Shown: positions 1 through 9,533, numbered from the stretch's first letter. The stretch: 64,000 nt of DNA from Bartonella machadoae (GCF_022559585.1 NZ_CP087114.1:847095-911094); one strand, 5' to 3'. Notes: generated by a model from the sequence alone, not told the origin. Made by a program: numbers and translations.

Positions 1-2
1 TT

Positions 3-128
3 GCTACCCGTGCGCATAGCCAAGGCTTTGAAGTCTTGATGATGCAAGCTCCCGAAGGAGCGGATTTTAATGATTTTTTACCCTTTGAAAGGAATATCTT
101 ATGGACCACAAAAATAAAACTGATTTAA
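3..128 (+). CDS. C-terminal end of a Toprim-type primase-like protein (partial)
   Basis: An open frame enters from outside the window and stops at 126-128. It overlaps the next gene by 28 bp. The residues end with EVLMMQAPEGADFNDFLPFE, which resembles the last strand of Toprim domains in phage and plasmid primases, where a P-x-G-x-DFND motif is common. The overlap with the DUF3987 gene is the usual arrangement of phage or plasmid replication modules. Only about 41 residues are visible, so the call rests on this motif and the neighbour. Confidence 0.5.
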   Translation, partial: ATRAHSQGFEVLMMQAPEGADFNDFLPFERNILWTTKIKLI

Positions 129-1729
129 CCAATAACAATGGCAATACTTCTGTAAAGAATACTGATAACGATAACCATCCTGTCTCTTTAAAGGAGCATC
201 CCTGTTTACAAGCCATCCCTTATGAACAGGCTTTGCAACAAATGGGTTGGGGCGAATTAAAACCGATAAACAACGCGCTTTTACCGGTTGAACCTTTTCA
301 CCCCGAACAAATGCCTTCAACTTTACGAGACTATATTTATGACGTGGCTGAATGCCAACAATCTTCTCTCGATTTTATTGCTGTCTCGGCTCTGTGTGGG
401 TTAGCTGCCCTGATTGGTAATGGAATTCGCATTGCTCCAAAACAAAATACGCACAATTGGAAAATTGTCCCTAATCTATGGGGCGCCATTATCGGGCGAT
501 CTGCAACTCTCAAAACACCTGATATGCAAGCCGCTCTCGCTCCTCTTTATTCCTTTCAAAATGAATGGCATCAAGAATGGCGTAAACAGAAAAAACAGAA
601 AGAGACAAAAAATCTTCTCATTGAATTAGAGAGACAAGAAAAGAAAAAACAAGCCCGAAAAGCTTTTAAAAATAAAAACAAGCAACAAGCTATCGCTCTT
701 CTTAATGAATCTCTTGAAGATCAAGAAAGTGAGGATGAAACTCTTGTTAAACGACGTCTTCTGGTCAATGATGCAACGGTTGAAAAGCTTGGAGAATTAC
801 TGAGAGAAAACCCGCGCGGGTTATTAATGGTTCGTGATGAACTTTCTGGTTTTTTAGCTAATATGGAAAGAAAGGAATATCAGACAGACCGTTCTTTTTA
901 TCTGACGGCTTTTAATGGAAATTCTCCTTACACCTATGACCGTATAGAACGTGGAACAATTTATATTCCCAATGCAACACTTTCCATTATAGGAGGCATT
1001 CAACCTTCTCGGATTATTCCCATTGTACAAGCGATAAACCGTGGAATAAACGATGATGGTTTATTGCAACGGTTTCAACTGATGGTATGGCCCGATAACA
1101 ATAAAGAGAGAGAATGGAGGGATGAATATCCCAATCAAAAGGCATGGGAAGCTTATGAAAAAGTGTTTCGTTCTCTTTATGATAAACCGGTAGGCTCTTT
1201 TCAACATCCAACGACCATGCGTTTTTCTGCTGAAGCACAAGAGATGTTTAGTGAGTGGTGGGAAAATCATCAGAAAGCGATCAGAAGGGATGATCTCTCT
1301 GAAGCTTTGCAATCCCATTGTGCAAAAATGGACAAAACCATAGTAAGTCTTGCTTTGATTTTTGAACTTGTCGAAGGTGGTCGTTTGGAAATCAATAAAG
1401 AAGCCCTTCAAACAGCCTTGCGTTGGGAAACCTATTTGTTAAGTCATGCAAAACGTCTTTATGCGATGGATGATAACTTAACAACAGAGCGTGCAAATTT
1501 GCTTATAGAGCGCTGTAATGGCTTACCTGAGGTTTTTACTGCTCGTGATATCTACAGGCGCTGCTGGATGCATTTAAAAGACAAAGAAGCCGTTAAAACA
1601 GCTTTAGATGTTTTATGCCGTTGCAACTATCTTCGTGAAATCTGTGATGATAAGGAGCAAAAAGGCGGTCGTTCTACCATACGCTATGAATGGCATCCTT
1701 TGGTGAAAAATCAGAGTATAAAGCAATGA
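101..1729 (+). CDS. DUF3987 family protein (phage/plasmid replication, primase-helicase-like)
   Basis: The protein has 542 residues. It has the DUF3987 layout: an N-terminal segment (about residues 70-140) with a P-loop-like stretch GAIIGRSATLKTP, a lysine/glutamate-rich coiled linker (about 165-220), and a second half with RGLLMVRDELSGFL, a Walker-B-like strand ending in DE. Families of this type sit beside Toprim primases in prophages and integrative elements and are thought to act as replicative helicase or primase partners. The P-loop departs from the GxxGxGK(S/T) form, reading GRSATLKT, so ATP binding is uncertain. The start at 101 overlaps the upstream gene. The family is likely; the biochemical role is inference. 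Confidence 0.75.
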   Translation: MDHKNKTDLTNNNGNTSVKNTDNDNHPVSLKEHPCLQAIPYEQALQQMGWGELKPINNALLPVEPFHPEQMPSTLRDYIYDVAECQQSSLDFIAVSALCGLAALIGNGIRIAPKQNTHNWKIVPNLWGAIIGRSATLKTPDMQAALAPLYSFQNEWHQEWRKQKKQKETKNLLIELERQEKKKQARKAFKNKNKQQAIALLNESLEDQESEDETLVKRRLLVNDATVEKLGELLRENPRGLLMVRDELSGFLANMERKEYQTDRSFYLTAFNGNSPYTYDRIERGTIYIPNATLSIIGGIQPSRIIPIVQAINRGINDDGLLQRFQLMVWPDNNKEREWRDEYPNQKAWEAYEKVFRSLYDKPVGSFQHPTTMRFSAEAQEMFSEWWENHQKAIRRDDLSEALQSHCAKMDKTIVSLALIFELVEGGRLEINKEALQTALRWETYLLSHAKRLYAMDDNLTTERANLLIERCNGLPEVFTARDIYRRCWMHLKDKEAVKTALDVLCRCNYLREICDDKEQKGGRSTIRYEWHPLVKNQSIKQ

Positions 1730-1839
1730 AGAAAGCTCTTTTTAAAGCTTCTCAAAACAATTTTGCAAAACTCTTTTCAATGGCATTCTGTTAGGTAACC
1801 TTCTGCAAAGGGAAAGATCAGAATTCTTTTGTAAAAAGA

Positions 1840-2059
1840 GTTTTGTCTCTTTTGACAGTTTTGTCTGTTGATTTACCCCCCTCCCATTTAAAAAAATTGA
1901 AAGAAAAAATAAAAGCATTCTATTTCAATAGGTTAGCATTATACAATTTTTTGCAATCCAATGTATAAAAGCCATGTGAGTAAGAGAGACAATCAGTGAC
2001 TTGAGTTTTGTCTGTTTTGTCAATTTTTGTCGGTAAATTTTAATAGACAATTGTTATGA
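1840..2059 (+). repeat. Left arm of a ~220-bp inverted repeat flanking the restriction gene
   Basis: Reading this stretch against the reverse complement of 7860-8082 gives a continuous imperfect match over the whole length. Shared blocks include TTTTGTCTGTTTTGTCAA, AATAGGTTAGYAT, CATTTAAAAAAATTGA and AGACAATTGTTATGA. The arm holds several TTTTGTC heptamers (near 1841, 1860, 2005 and 2013), which give it an iteron-like look. It fills most of the 600-bp gap between the DUF3987 gene and the restriction gene; I see no gene in that gap. Confidence 0.85.
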
Positions 2060-2331
2060 TATTTTGAGATCATAAAACACTTCAAAACAATTATTTTGAT
2101 CTCTTAAAACACGGTTCGAATTTGTCTTTATTTCCGTAAAATGAATAGTAAATTTTACTACTTTGCTGTTTATAGGCTGTTTATAATTGCAACTTGTTAA
2201 ATTTTTTTGACGTATTTGGTGGGTTTTCGGGCGGTTTTCTCCCATTTCAGACTCGATATTTATCCTAAATGTATTTATGAAACGCCATTGTGATTTTTTG
2301 AGTCTCATAAGGCAATGGAGTTTATTGAATA

Positions 2332-5300
2332 ATGTCTCAATCCATCAATTCTGATAAGAAACAATCCTCTTTACGCTCGCTCTTACAGTCTTATCGCCAA
2401 CAGGCAACCTCAAACGCAAAAAAAGGAAAAATCTTTGAAAGTTTTGTGACGAAATATCTTATGTATGACCCTCTTCATTATGGACGATATGAAAAGGTTC
2501 AGAGCTATTACGAGTGGGCTAAAGAGCGTGATGAAGATGGGCGGGATATTGGAATCGATTTAGTTGCAAAACTTCGTAATCGAGATGGGTATGTTGCCAT
2601 TCAATGTAAGTTTTATGAAGCAGACCATCAGATTAGTAAAAAGGATATTGATAGCTTTATCGCCGCATCTGGGAAAGATATCTTCAAATATCGCCTTTTG
2701 GTTGATAGCACTGAAGTGAATTTAAGTGACAATGTGAATGCAATGATTAAAGGACAAGCGATACCGGTTTATCGCATTGACCTTCGTCATATGGAAAACA
2801 GTCGTATAGACTGGCAAATCTTTGCAACAAAAAAAGAAGTCGTTCTTAAATCGACAAAAGAGCCACGCCCTCATCAGATAGAAGCAATTCAGAAAGTCTG
2901 TGAGGGTTTAAAAGAAGCAGACCGTGGCAAGCTGATTATGGCTTGTGGAACAGGTAAAACTTTCACAAGTCTTAAGATAGCAGAAACTCTTGCTGGTCAA
3001 GGCAAGCGTGTTTTGTTTTTAGTGCCTTCTCTTGCTCTTATGTCACAAACCATCAGAGAATGGACAAGTGATACAGATATACCCTTGCGTTCCTTTGCGG
3101 TGTGTTCTGATACACAAGTTGGCAAGCGGCGTAAAAACCAAGAGGATGCCGCTGATTTTAACGCATCCGATCTTGTCTTGCCTGCTACAACAGATGCAAA
3201 AGAGCTTGCTAGCAAAGCCAATAAAATTTCATCTGATGTGATGACTGTGGTGTTTTCGACTTATCATTCCATCCAAGTGATATCCGATGCACAAAAGAAA
3301 TATGATTTACCTGAATTTGATCTGATCATTTGCGATGAAGCCCATAGGACAACGGGTGCTGTATTGGGTACAGACAACAGTGAATCAGAGTTTGTTAAGG
3401 TTCATGACAACAGCATTGTTCAGGGCAAAAAACGTCTCTACATGACCGCAACTCCAAAGATCTTTACGGATAATGCCAAGAAACAAGCCAATGAGATTAA
3501 TGCCGTGCTGGCTTCTATGGATGATGAAGAGCTCTATGGAAAAACCCTTTACACTTATACCTTCTCAAAAGCCGTTCAGAATAACCTATTAGCACCTTAT
3601 AAGATTATTGTGTTGGGTGTGAATGAAGAAGCAGTCGCTCAATCCATTCAACATCTTATGACCGATGATAATTATGAACTTATTCTTGATGATAAGACCA
3701 AGATTGTAGGCTGTTATCAAGCTCTCAGTAAAATCGATTTGAAGGTTGATCTAAGCGATGACCCCAACCCTATGCGTCGGGCATTGGCTTTTTGTAAAGA
3801 TATTAAAACCTCTGAACGCATTCGTGATACCTTCAATTCTGAAGAAATTCAGGATGAATTACGGACTCTTTATGAAAGCTATAAAAAGACCTCCCCTCTT
3901 CATTGTAAGTTTGAACATATTGACGGAAAACAAAGTGCAAAAAAACGTAATCAAGCCCTTGATTGGCTTAAAGAAGATGCGGGGGAAAACGTTTGTCGTG
4001 TGTTAAGCAATGTCCGTTGTCTCTCTGAAGGTGTGGATGTTCCTGCTCTTGATGCGGTGATGTTTTTACACCCGCGCAAAAGTCATGTCGATGTGATACA
4101 AGCGGTGGGACGTATCATGCGCCGTGCCAAGGGCAAAAAAAGAGGCTATATCATTCTACCGGTTGGCGTCCCTGCGGGGATTTCTGCTGAACAGGCTTTA
4201 AGACACAATAAGAGATACAAGGTTGTCTGGCAAGTCATCAATGCCTTGCTTGCCCATGATGAGAATTTTGAGATAACCCTGAACCAAATGATTTTAGGGC
4301 AAGATGTAAGTCATACCCTAGAGATTATCGCCTTAGACAGTATGACTGCGGTTGAAGATAAAATCTCAATCTATGAAAAATCAGAAAGTATGGGATTAAA
4401 GATAGGAAAACCCGCCTATGAACCTGCTCAAAGTGTTGGAATACAAACAAGATTACCCTTTTTTAAGGAGTTCCGTAATGCTCTGATAACCCTTCTAACG
4501 AAGAAATTTGCCATTACCGATTATTGGGAAAACTGGGCTGGCAATGTTGCTGAGATTGCGCAAAATCATATCAACCGCCTGCAAAATATGCTTGCTGATG
4601 AAAAGAGTGAAGCCTTTCATGCCTTTAAGAGCTTTTATCTTGAACTAAAGAACAATTTAAACAGTGATATCAAACAAGAAGAAGCCATTGAGATGCTCGC
4701 ACAGCATCTTGTCACCCGTCCTGTATTTGAAGCTTTATTTGATGGCAATCAATTTGTTCAAAACAATGCCATCTCACAAGCAATGGAAAAGATCTTAAAG
4801 GAATTAGATAAGACCAATATTGAAGAAGAGTCAAAGGACCTTAAAGAATTCTATGACAGTGTAAAATTACGTGCTTCTGGGATTACTACCCCGCATGCAA
4901 GACAAAACCTCATCATTACTCTTTATGAAAGTTTTTTTGCCAAGGCTTTCAAAAAGACAACGGATAGGCTTGGGATTGTTTATACCCCTGTTGAGGTTGT
5001 GGATTTTATTATTCATTCGGTTGATGATGTTTTACGCAAGGAATTTGGCAAGAGCTTGGGTTCCCGTGATGTTTCTATTCTTGACCCCTTTACGGGAACA
5101 GGTACCTTTATCACAAGGCTTTTGCAATCTGATCTCATTAAACCAGAGGATATGGAATATAAATTCCGTCATGATATCCATGCCAATGAGATTGTTTTGC
5201 TCGCTTATTACATTGCTGCTGTTAATATTGAAGCAACCTATCATAGTCTTATGAAAGGAGAGTATATCCCCTTTAAGCATATTGGTTTGACTGATACGTT

Positions 5301-7296
5301 TCAGATGGTTGAAAAACAAGATCTGATGAAGGGCTTACTAGAGGAAAACAGCGCCTATTTAGAACTTCAGAAAAACCTGAATATCGAAGTTATTTTTGGT
5401 AATCCTCCTTATTCCATGGGGCAAAAGAATGAAAATGACAACGCAAAAAACACTCCTTACCCCATATTAGATAACCGTATTCGTGAAACCTATGCTGCTC
5501 AATCGAAAGTCACGAATATACGATCACTATATGATAGTTATATTCGAGCTATCCGCTGGGCAAGTGACCGTATAAAAGACCGTGGTGTTATTGGTTTTGT
5601 GACAAATGCAAGCTTTGTTACTGGATATTCTATGGACAGCTTAAGAAAAGCTTTAACCAAGGAATTCACCAGTATTTATGTGCTTAATTTACGGGGGGAT
5701 ATTCGTAAAAATATGTTAAGCGGTGGTAGAGCTGAAGAAGGAGAGAATATTTTTGGTAATGGTAGTATGACCGGTATTGCTGTGACACTGTTTATTAAAA
5801 ATCCTAATGTTTCTGAACCTTGTAAAATTTACTATCATGATATTGGTAATAATCTTACGACAAAAGAAAAACTCACGGCTCTTGAGTTCCTTAGGAGTGT
5901 TGATAGTATTGCTGATAAATCAAGCTGGCAAATCATTACACCAGATAAGCATGGAGATTGGATAAATCAACGTGATGAAAGTTTTAAAGCATTTTTAGCC
6001 ATGGGTGTTAAGGATAAGAAAGAGCATAGTAAAAAGCTTTTTGAAACCTTTTCTCGTGGTATTATGACCAGCCGTGATGCTTGGGCATATAACTCAAGCC
6101 GTGAATCTTTAGCAAAAAATATGAAGAATATGATTACTTTCTATAATAGCGAAGTAGAACGTTTTAATGATACCCATTCACATGCTGACCGTAAAACACG
6201 TGCAAATTTTGTAGATAATTTTATCAATGTGGATGCAAAAAAAATTAGTTGGAGCCGTGCACTTAAACAAGAATTAGCAAAAGGAAAGTCTTTTGAATCT
6301 GAAGAAGCAAGTCTTACGCAAAGTTTGTACCGTCCTTTTACACGACAATGGCTCTATTATAATCGCATCTTTAATGATATGGTTTATCAATTGCCGCGTA
6401 TTTTTCCAATGGGAAAAGTGGTTGAAAACAGGGTGATACAAGTTACCGGTGTAGGAGCAAGCGGTTTTTCTGTTTTGATGAGTAATGTTTTGCCTAACCT
6501 CGATTCAATAGAAAAAAGTCAATGTTTTCCATTGTATCTTTACGAAGATATTGCTGTTGCAAAAGATAAGAACGAAGAACAAACTCATTTATTTACAAAT
6601 TCTACAGAAGAAAGCGAAACCACCGGTTTACGACGCCGTGATGCCATTACGGATGAGGGTTTAGCATACTTTAAAACAGCTTATCCTAATGAGACCATAA
6701 CTAAAGATGATATCTTCTATTATGTTTACGGTCTCTTGCATTCAGAAGATTACCGTGCTCGCTATGCTGATAATCTCTCTAAGGAATTGCCTCGCATCCC
6801 TTGCGTAAAGAGCACTGAAGATTTCTGGGCATTCGTTAATGCGGGTCGTGAATTAGGCAATTTGCACGTCAATTATGAGACTGTAGCCCCTTATCCTGTG
6901 ACCTTTAAAAAAGGCAATCCAAAACTTACAGAGATCTCTAATCCTGAGAAATTCTATTACGTTACAGAAATGAAATTCGCAAAAATCAAAAATAGTAAGG
7001 AAAAGGATAAAACCACTGTTTTTTATAACAGTAATATCACGATAACAGATATCCCTCTTGAAGCTTATGAGTATATCGTAAATGGTAAACCCGCTCTTGA
7101 ATGGGTTATGGGGCGTCAATGTGTAAAAACTGATAAAAAGAGTGGCATTGTTAATGATGCCAATCGCTATGCACTTGAGACCATTGGCAACCCTGCTTAT
7201 CCATTGGAATTGTTTCAAAGGGTTATTACGGTAAGTTTAGAAACAATGAAGATTGTTAAGAACTTACCAAATTTGGAATTAAGAGAAACTGAATAG
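2332..7296 (+). CDS. Single-chain Type ISP-like restriction-modification enzyme (nuclease-helicase-methyltransferase)
   Basis: One uninterrupted 1654-residue frame. Domains in order are: an Mrr-like nuclease with the D-x(n)-Q-x-K signature (D76 in DIGID, then Q91-C-K93); a superfamily 2 helicase with Walker A ACGTGKT (204-210) and DEAH box (335-338); a helical coupler; an N6-adenine methyltransferase with motif I DPFTGTGTF (from 918) and catalytic NPPY (from 1024); and a C-terminal region of about 600 residues expected to read the DNA target. This is the architecture of LlaGI/LlaBIII-type enzymes, in which one polypeptide methylates, translocates and cuts DNA. No separate specificity or methylase gene is nearby, as expected for this type. 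All catalytic motifs look intact. The recognition sequence cannot be read from here. Confidence 0.9.
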   Translation: MSQSINSDKKQSSLRSLLQSYRQQATSNAKKGKIFESFVTKYLMYDPLHYGRYEKVQSYYEWAKERDEDGRDIGIDLVAKLRNRDGYVAIQCKFYEADHQISKKDIDSFIAASGKDIFKYRLLVDSTEVNLSDNVNAMIKGQAIPVYRIDLRHMENSRIDWQIFATKKEVVLKSTKEPRPHQIEAIQKVCEGLKEADRGKLIMACGTGKTFTSLKIAETLAGQGKRVLFLVPSLALMSQTIREWTSDTDIPLRSFAVCSDTQVGKRRKNQEDAADFNASDLVLPATTDAKELASKANKISSDVMTVVFSTYHSIQVISDAQKKYDLPEFDLIICDEAHRTTGAVLGTDNSESEFVKVHDNSIVQGKKRLYMTATPKIFTDNAKKQANEINAVLASMDDEELYGKTLYTYTFSKAVQNNLLAPYKIIVLGVNEEAVAQSIQHLMTDDNYELILDDKTKIVGCYQALSKIDLKVDLSDDPNPMRRALAFCKDIKTSERIRDTFNSEEIQDELRTLYESYKKTSPLHCKFEHIDGKQSAKKRNQALDWLKEDAGENVCRVLSNVRCLSEGVDVPALDAVMFLHPRKSHVDVIQAVGRIMRRAKGKKRGYIILPVGVPAGISAEQALRHNKRYKVVWQVINALLAHDENFEITLNQMILGQDVSHTLEIIALDSMTAVEDKISIYEKSESMGLKIGKPAYEPAQSVGIQTRLPFFKEFRNALITLLTKKFAITDYWENWAGNVAEIAQNHINRLQNMLADEKSEAFHAFKSFYLELKNNLNSDIKQEEAIEMLAQHLVTRPVFEALFDGNQFVQNNAISQAMEKILKELDKTNIEEESKDLKEFYDSVKLRASGITTPHARQNLIITLYESFFAKAFKKTTDRLGIVYTPVEVVDFIIHSVDDVLRKEFGKSLGSRDVSILDPFTGTGTFITRLLQSDLIKPEDMEYKFRHDIHANEIVLLAYYIAAVNIEATYHSLMKGEYIPFKHIGLTDTFQMVEKQDLMKGLLEENSAYLELQKNLNIEVIFGNPPYSMGQKNENDNAKNTPYPILDNRIRETYAAQSKVTNIRSLYDSYIRAIRWASDRIKDRGVIGFVTNASFVTGYSMDSLRKALTKEFTSIYVLNLRGDIRKNMLSGGRAEEGENIFGNGSMTGIAVTLFIKNPNVSEPCKIYYHDIGNNLTTKEKLTALEFLRSVDSIADKSSWQIITPDKHGDWINQRDESFKAFLAMGVKDKKEHSKKLFETFSRGIMTSRDAWAYNSSRESLAKNMKNMITFYNSEVERFNDTHSHADRKTRANFVDNFINVDAKKISWSRALKQELAKGKSFESEEASLTQSLYRPFTRQWLYYNRIFNDMVYQLPRIFPMGKVVENRVIQVTGVGASGFSVLMSNVLPNLDSIEKSQCFPLYLYEDIAVAKDKNEEQTHLFTNSTEESETTGLRRRDAITDEGLAYFKTAYPNETITKDDIFYYVYGLLHSEDYRARYADNLSKELPRIPCVKSTEDFWAFVNAGRELGNLHVNYETVAPYPVTFKKGNPKLTEISNPEKFYYVTEMKFAKIKNSKEKDKTTVFYNSNITITDIPLEAYEYIVNGKPALEWVMGRQCVKTDKKSGIVNDANRYALETIGNPAYPLELFQRVITVSLETMKIVKNLPNLELRETE

Positions 7297-7347
7297 ACTT
7301 AAGACTTATGAAGCATGCCTATCATATGAATATGCCAATCTTATAAG

Positions 7348-7379
7348 GAGTATAGATCTTATAACCATCATCTATACTC
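7348..7379 (+). terminator. Hairpin after the restriction gene
   Basis: GAGTATAGAT (7348-7357) pairs perfectly with ATCTATACTC (7370-7379) across a 12-nt loop, about 50 bp after the stop codon of the restriction enzyme gene. There is no strong T-run behind it, so it may be a weak terminator or an mRNA 3' end structure. Confidence 0.4.
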
Positions 7380-7424
7380 TCTTATTAGGTTGCTTACCTA
7401 TAATCTTAAAAGGAATGGTTTATC

Positions 7425-7565
7425 ATGCGATACTCTAAAAAGAGAAGCCTTGCACTTTTAGACACTCTTATTTGGATTGCTTTAAGGCTTTTAAGAAATC
7501 CCATCTTAAATAGAATGAGATTTTTTTACATTGCCTTTAAAAGATTATATCGCAATCTCAAATGA
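7425..7565 (+). CDS. Small basic hypothetical protein (46 aa)
   Basis: An ATG frame of 46 codons is preceded by AAAAGGA about ten bases upstream. The product begins MRYSKKRSLALLDTLIWIAL and ends in an arginine/lysine-rich tail; it could form one amphipathic or membrane-associated helix. It lies between the restriction gene and the right inverted-repeat arm, in otherwise non-coding AT-rich DNA. I do not recognise it. A chance frame is possible. Confidence 0.35.
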   Translation: MRYSKKRSLALLDTLIWIALRLLRNPILNRMRFFYIAFKRLYRNLK

Positions 7566-7859
7566 TGCCTTTCATATCTTTCAAAAGCTCTCTTTAAAGA
7601 GAATTATGCGTATTAATAGGTTGTATTTATCAATAGAGATTGTTTTTTGAAGCATTGATAAAACTTAATATATTAAAATATAATGCTTTTTATCTTTTTA
7701 TTGTTTTTTTCTTTAAAACACAAAGTTTCAAAACTCAAAACCCCCTTTAAATCTATAAGTCACTCTTTATAACATGCCTCATAATTACAAACGGTCTTTT
7801 GAGAAGCATTTAAAGCATTATATTCCCTCTCATAAAACATGATTTAAACACGCACTCTA

Positions 7860-8082
7860 ATCATAACAATTGTCTTTTAAAATTTACTGACAAAATTTGA
7901 CAAAACAGACAAAATGCGTGTCATTAATTGTCTATATTACTCACATTGCTTTTATACGTGATGTTTCAAAATTTTGAAAAATACTAACCTATTGAAATAT
8001 AATGTTTTTATTTTATCTCAATTTTTTTAAATGAAAGGGGGGGCTAGATTAACTGACAAAACAAACAAAAGAGACAAAAGCC
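7860..8082 (-). repeat. Right arm of the ~220-bp inverted repeat flanking the restriction gene
   Basis: This is the reverse-complement partner of 1840-2059. It contains GACAAAA heptamers near 7889, 7899, 7909 and 8054, mirroring the TTTTGTC copies of the left arm. The match stops abruptly at about 7860 on the inner side (about 2060 in the left arm) and fades beyond 8082. The remaining gap (8083-8529) is AT-rich, with no gene that I can support. Confidence 0.85.
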
Positions 8083-8529
8083 CATAAAAAGGTATTTTGA
8101 TAAGGATATAAGAATTCGAAATGTTTTTATAAAAATCAAAACCGCATGATCATATTATCCTTTGTTTTATGAAAATGATGCGGTGGCTATAGAGAATGAA
8201 TCAAAACAATAGATTTGAATCAAAAGCGTTGGTTATAAAGACGCGGTCTCTATAAAGCTGTCTAAATTACAAACCTCTTAATAAAAAATTCACAAAAATA
8301 TTCACAAGTTATCTCATAAAAATAATGATGCGTTATAAAGTTAAAAATAAGTATCATAAGAGCGCATTTAGTTATTATGATGTTTAAAAGAGGAAAATAA
8401 CGCAATTGCGTAATATAGAGTCAAATAGACGCAATAAAACAGAAAATATTCATAAGCATATGATGCGTATTTATACACAATGTCATAAAAAAAATAATTA
8501 TAAAAAACACAAAAAAGAATAAAATATAA

Positions 8530-8558
8530 TTGACAATAAATACGTATTTTGTTATATA
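8530..8558 (+). promoter_or_regulatory. Sigma70-like promoter of the hexapeptide-repeat cluster
   Basis: A perfect -35 box TTGACA (8530-8535) is followed by a 17-base spacer and a -10 box TATATA (8553-8558). Transcription would start near 8565, giving a leader of roughly 240 nt before the first ATG at 8805. It is the best promoter match I found in the island. Confidence 0.65.
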
Positions 8559-8671
8559 AATACCCAAGTGATCAAAAACACTTAAACAGTAAGCGAATAG
8601 GTTACGATAAACCTAATCCTGTTATAAAAACTGACTATCTTTTATGCTCTTGTTAGTATATGAGGATTTTG

Positions 8672-8804
8672 TCGGGTGTGGTTACACCATACAATACCCT
8701 TATGGGAAAAGTGTAACGACGGACTTACTGCCGTGTTTTTGAACGCCCGATGCTCTTATAGGGTGTCAATTCAAAAACATCTAATCAGTAAGGAGACACT
8801 AGCT
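8672..8804 (+). ncRNA. Structured three-way-junction RNA leader (C4-antisense-RNA-like)
   Basis: Stem P1 joins TCGGGTG (8672-8678) to CGCCCGA (8744-8750), with one T-G wobble. Inside it, P2 joins GTTACAC (8681-8687) to GTGTAAC (8711-8717), all seven pairs perfect and capped by a CCC-TTAT-GGG hairpin. P3 joins ACGG (8719-8722) to CCGT (8731-8734). Farther down, GTGTC (8763-8767) can pair with GACAC (8795-8799), whose first G is the last base of the ribosome-binding site AAGGAG (8790-8795). The nested stems are a direct observation. The likeness to the phage P1/P7 C4 antisense RNA family (three stems closed by a CCCGA-containing helix) is from memory and needs a covariance-model search. Confidence 0.6.
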
Positions 8805-9533
8805 ATGAATGCTACTGTTAATAAGAAAACATCATCCAAAAAATATGAATTGACCAATGAAATGGATTTTATGACTGGTCTCACATTGTACCGTATCCGT
8901 GCTTTAAAAGACTTTGGTGATGTGAAAAAAGGGGATCTAGGCGGTTTTATCCAAAAAGAAAGTAACTTATCACATAAAGGGAATTGCTGGGTTTACGATA
9001 AAGCTCGCGTCTTTGAAAATGCAAAGGTTTCAGGCAATGCGAAAGTAAAAAGCTATTTTGTAGACGTTTGTGGCAATGCAAAAATTTATGGAAATGCTAT
9101 TTTCGAATCTATTTTTATGGGGGGCAATGCGCGCCTTTATGGAAATGCTCATATTAAAGGGGCGGTTGTTATTGAAGGCAATGCAAAAATTTATGATAAC
9201 GCCTCTGTAAGTGGGCATGCTCATATTTCTGATGATGCCGTGATTTGTGATGATGTTCAAATTGGAGGCAATGCAAAAATAAGCGGCGCTGCTTATATTT
9301 GTGGTAATTCTTATGTCATTGATGATGCCGTGGTTTGTGGGGCTACCGTATCTGGTTATTCTTGTATTCATAGTGACGCCTCTTTATCATCTGATGATGA
9401 TATTTATGATGCCGCGGTTCCTGAATTTGGTAGCGAAGATGATTACTATCGTCATGAATATTATGATGATTATGGTTATGATGATGATTACCAATATGAT
9501 TGCAATTCTGAAGATGCAAATCAAGCTGCGTAA
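8805..9533 (+). CDS. YdcK-like hexapeptide-repeat (left-handed beta-helix) protein, copy 1
   Basis: The product has 242 residues from the ATG at 8805, which is served by AAGGAG nine bases upstream; frames opening further 5' run through the RNA leader and are unlikely. An N-terminal domain of about 60 residues (KKYELTNE..., LYRIRALKDFGDVKKGDLGG, NLSHKGNCWVYD) is followed by about 20 imperfect hexapeptides of the GNAKIY type. These predict a left-handed beta-helix as in YdcK and acyltransferase LbH domains. The tail is rich in Asp and Tyr (EDDYYRHEYYDDYGYDDD), unlike the other copies. First of four tandem paralogues. The function of such phage-borne proteins is unknown; no catalytic histidine pattern stands out. 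Confidence 0.8.
   Translation: MNATVNKKTSSKKYELTNEMDFMTGLTLYRIRALKDFGDVKKGDLGGFIQKESNLSHKGNCWVYDKARVFENAKVSGNAKVKSYFVDVCGNAKIYGNAIFESIFMGGNARLYGNAHIKGAVVIEGNAKIYDNASVSGHAHISDDAVICDDVQIGGNAKISGAAYICGNSYVIDDAVVCGATVSGYSCIHSDASLSSDDDIYDAAVPEFGSEDDYYRHEYYDDYGYDDDYQYDCNSEDANQAA

Noticed and set aside
2054..2308. 84-codon minus-strand frame between the DUF3987 and restriction genes
   Set aside because: It covers the end of the inverted-repeat arm and AT-rich leader DNA, has no ribosome-binding site and no recognisable composition.
5032..5319. Minus-strand and alternate-frame ORFs inside the restriction gene (also 4871-5254, 6853-7218)
   Set aside because: They are shadows of a frame with intact catalytic motifs.
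9030..9371. Long antisense frames across the hexapeptide-repeat genes (also 9717-9995, 11048-11308, 11450-11809)
   Set aside because: They mirror the repeat periodicity of the real genes (runs of Ile-Thr-Asn) and lack start signals.
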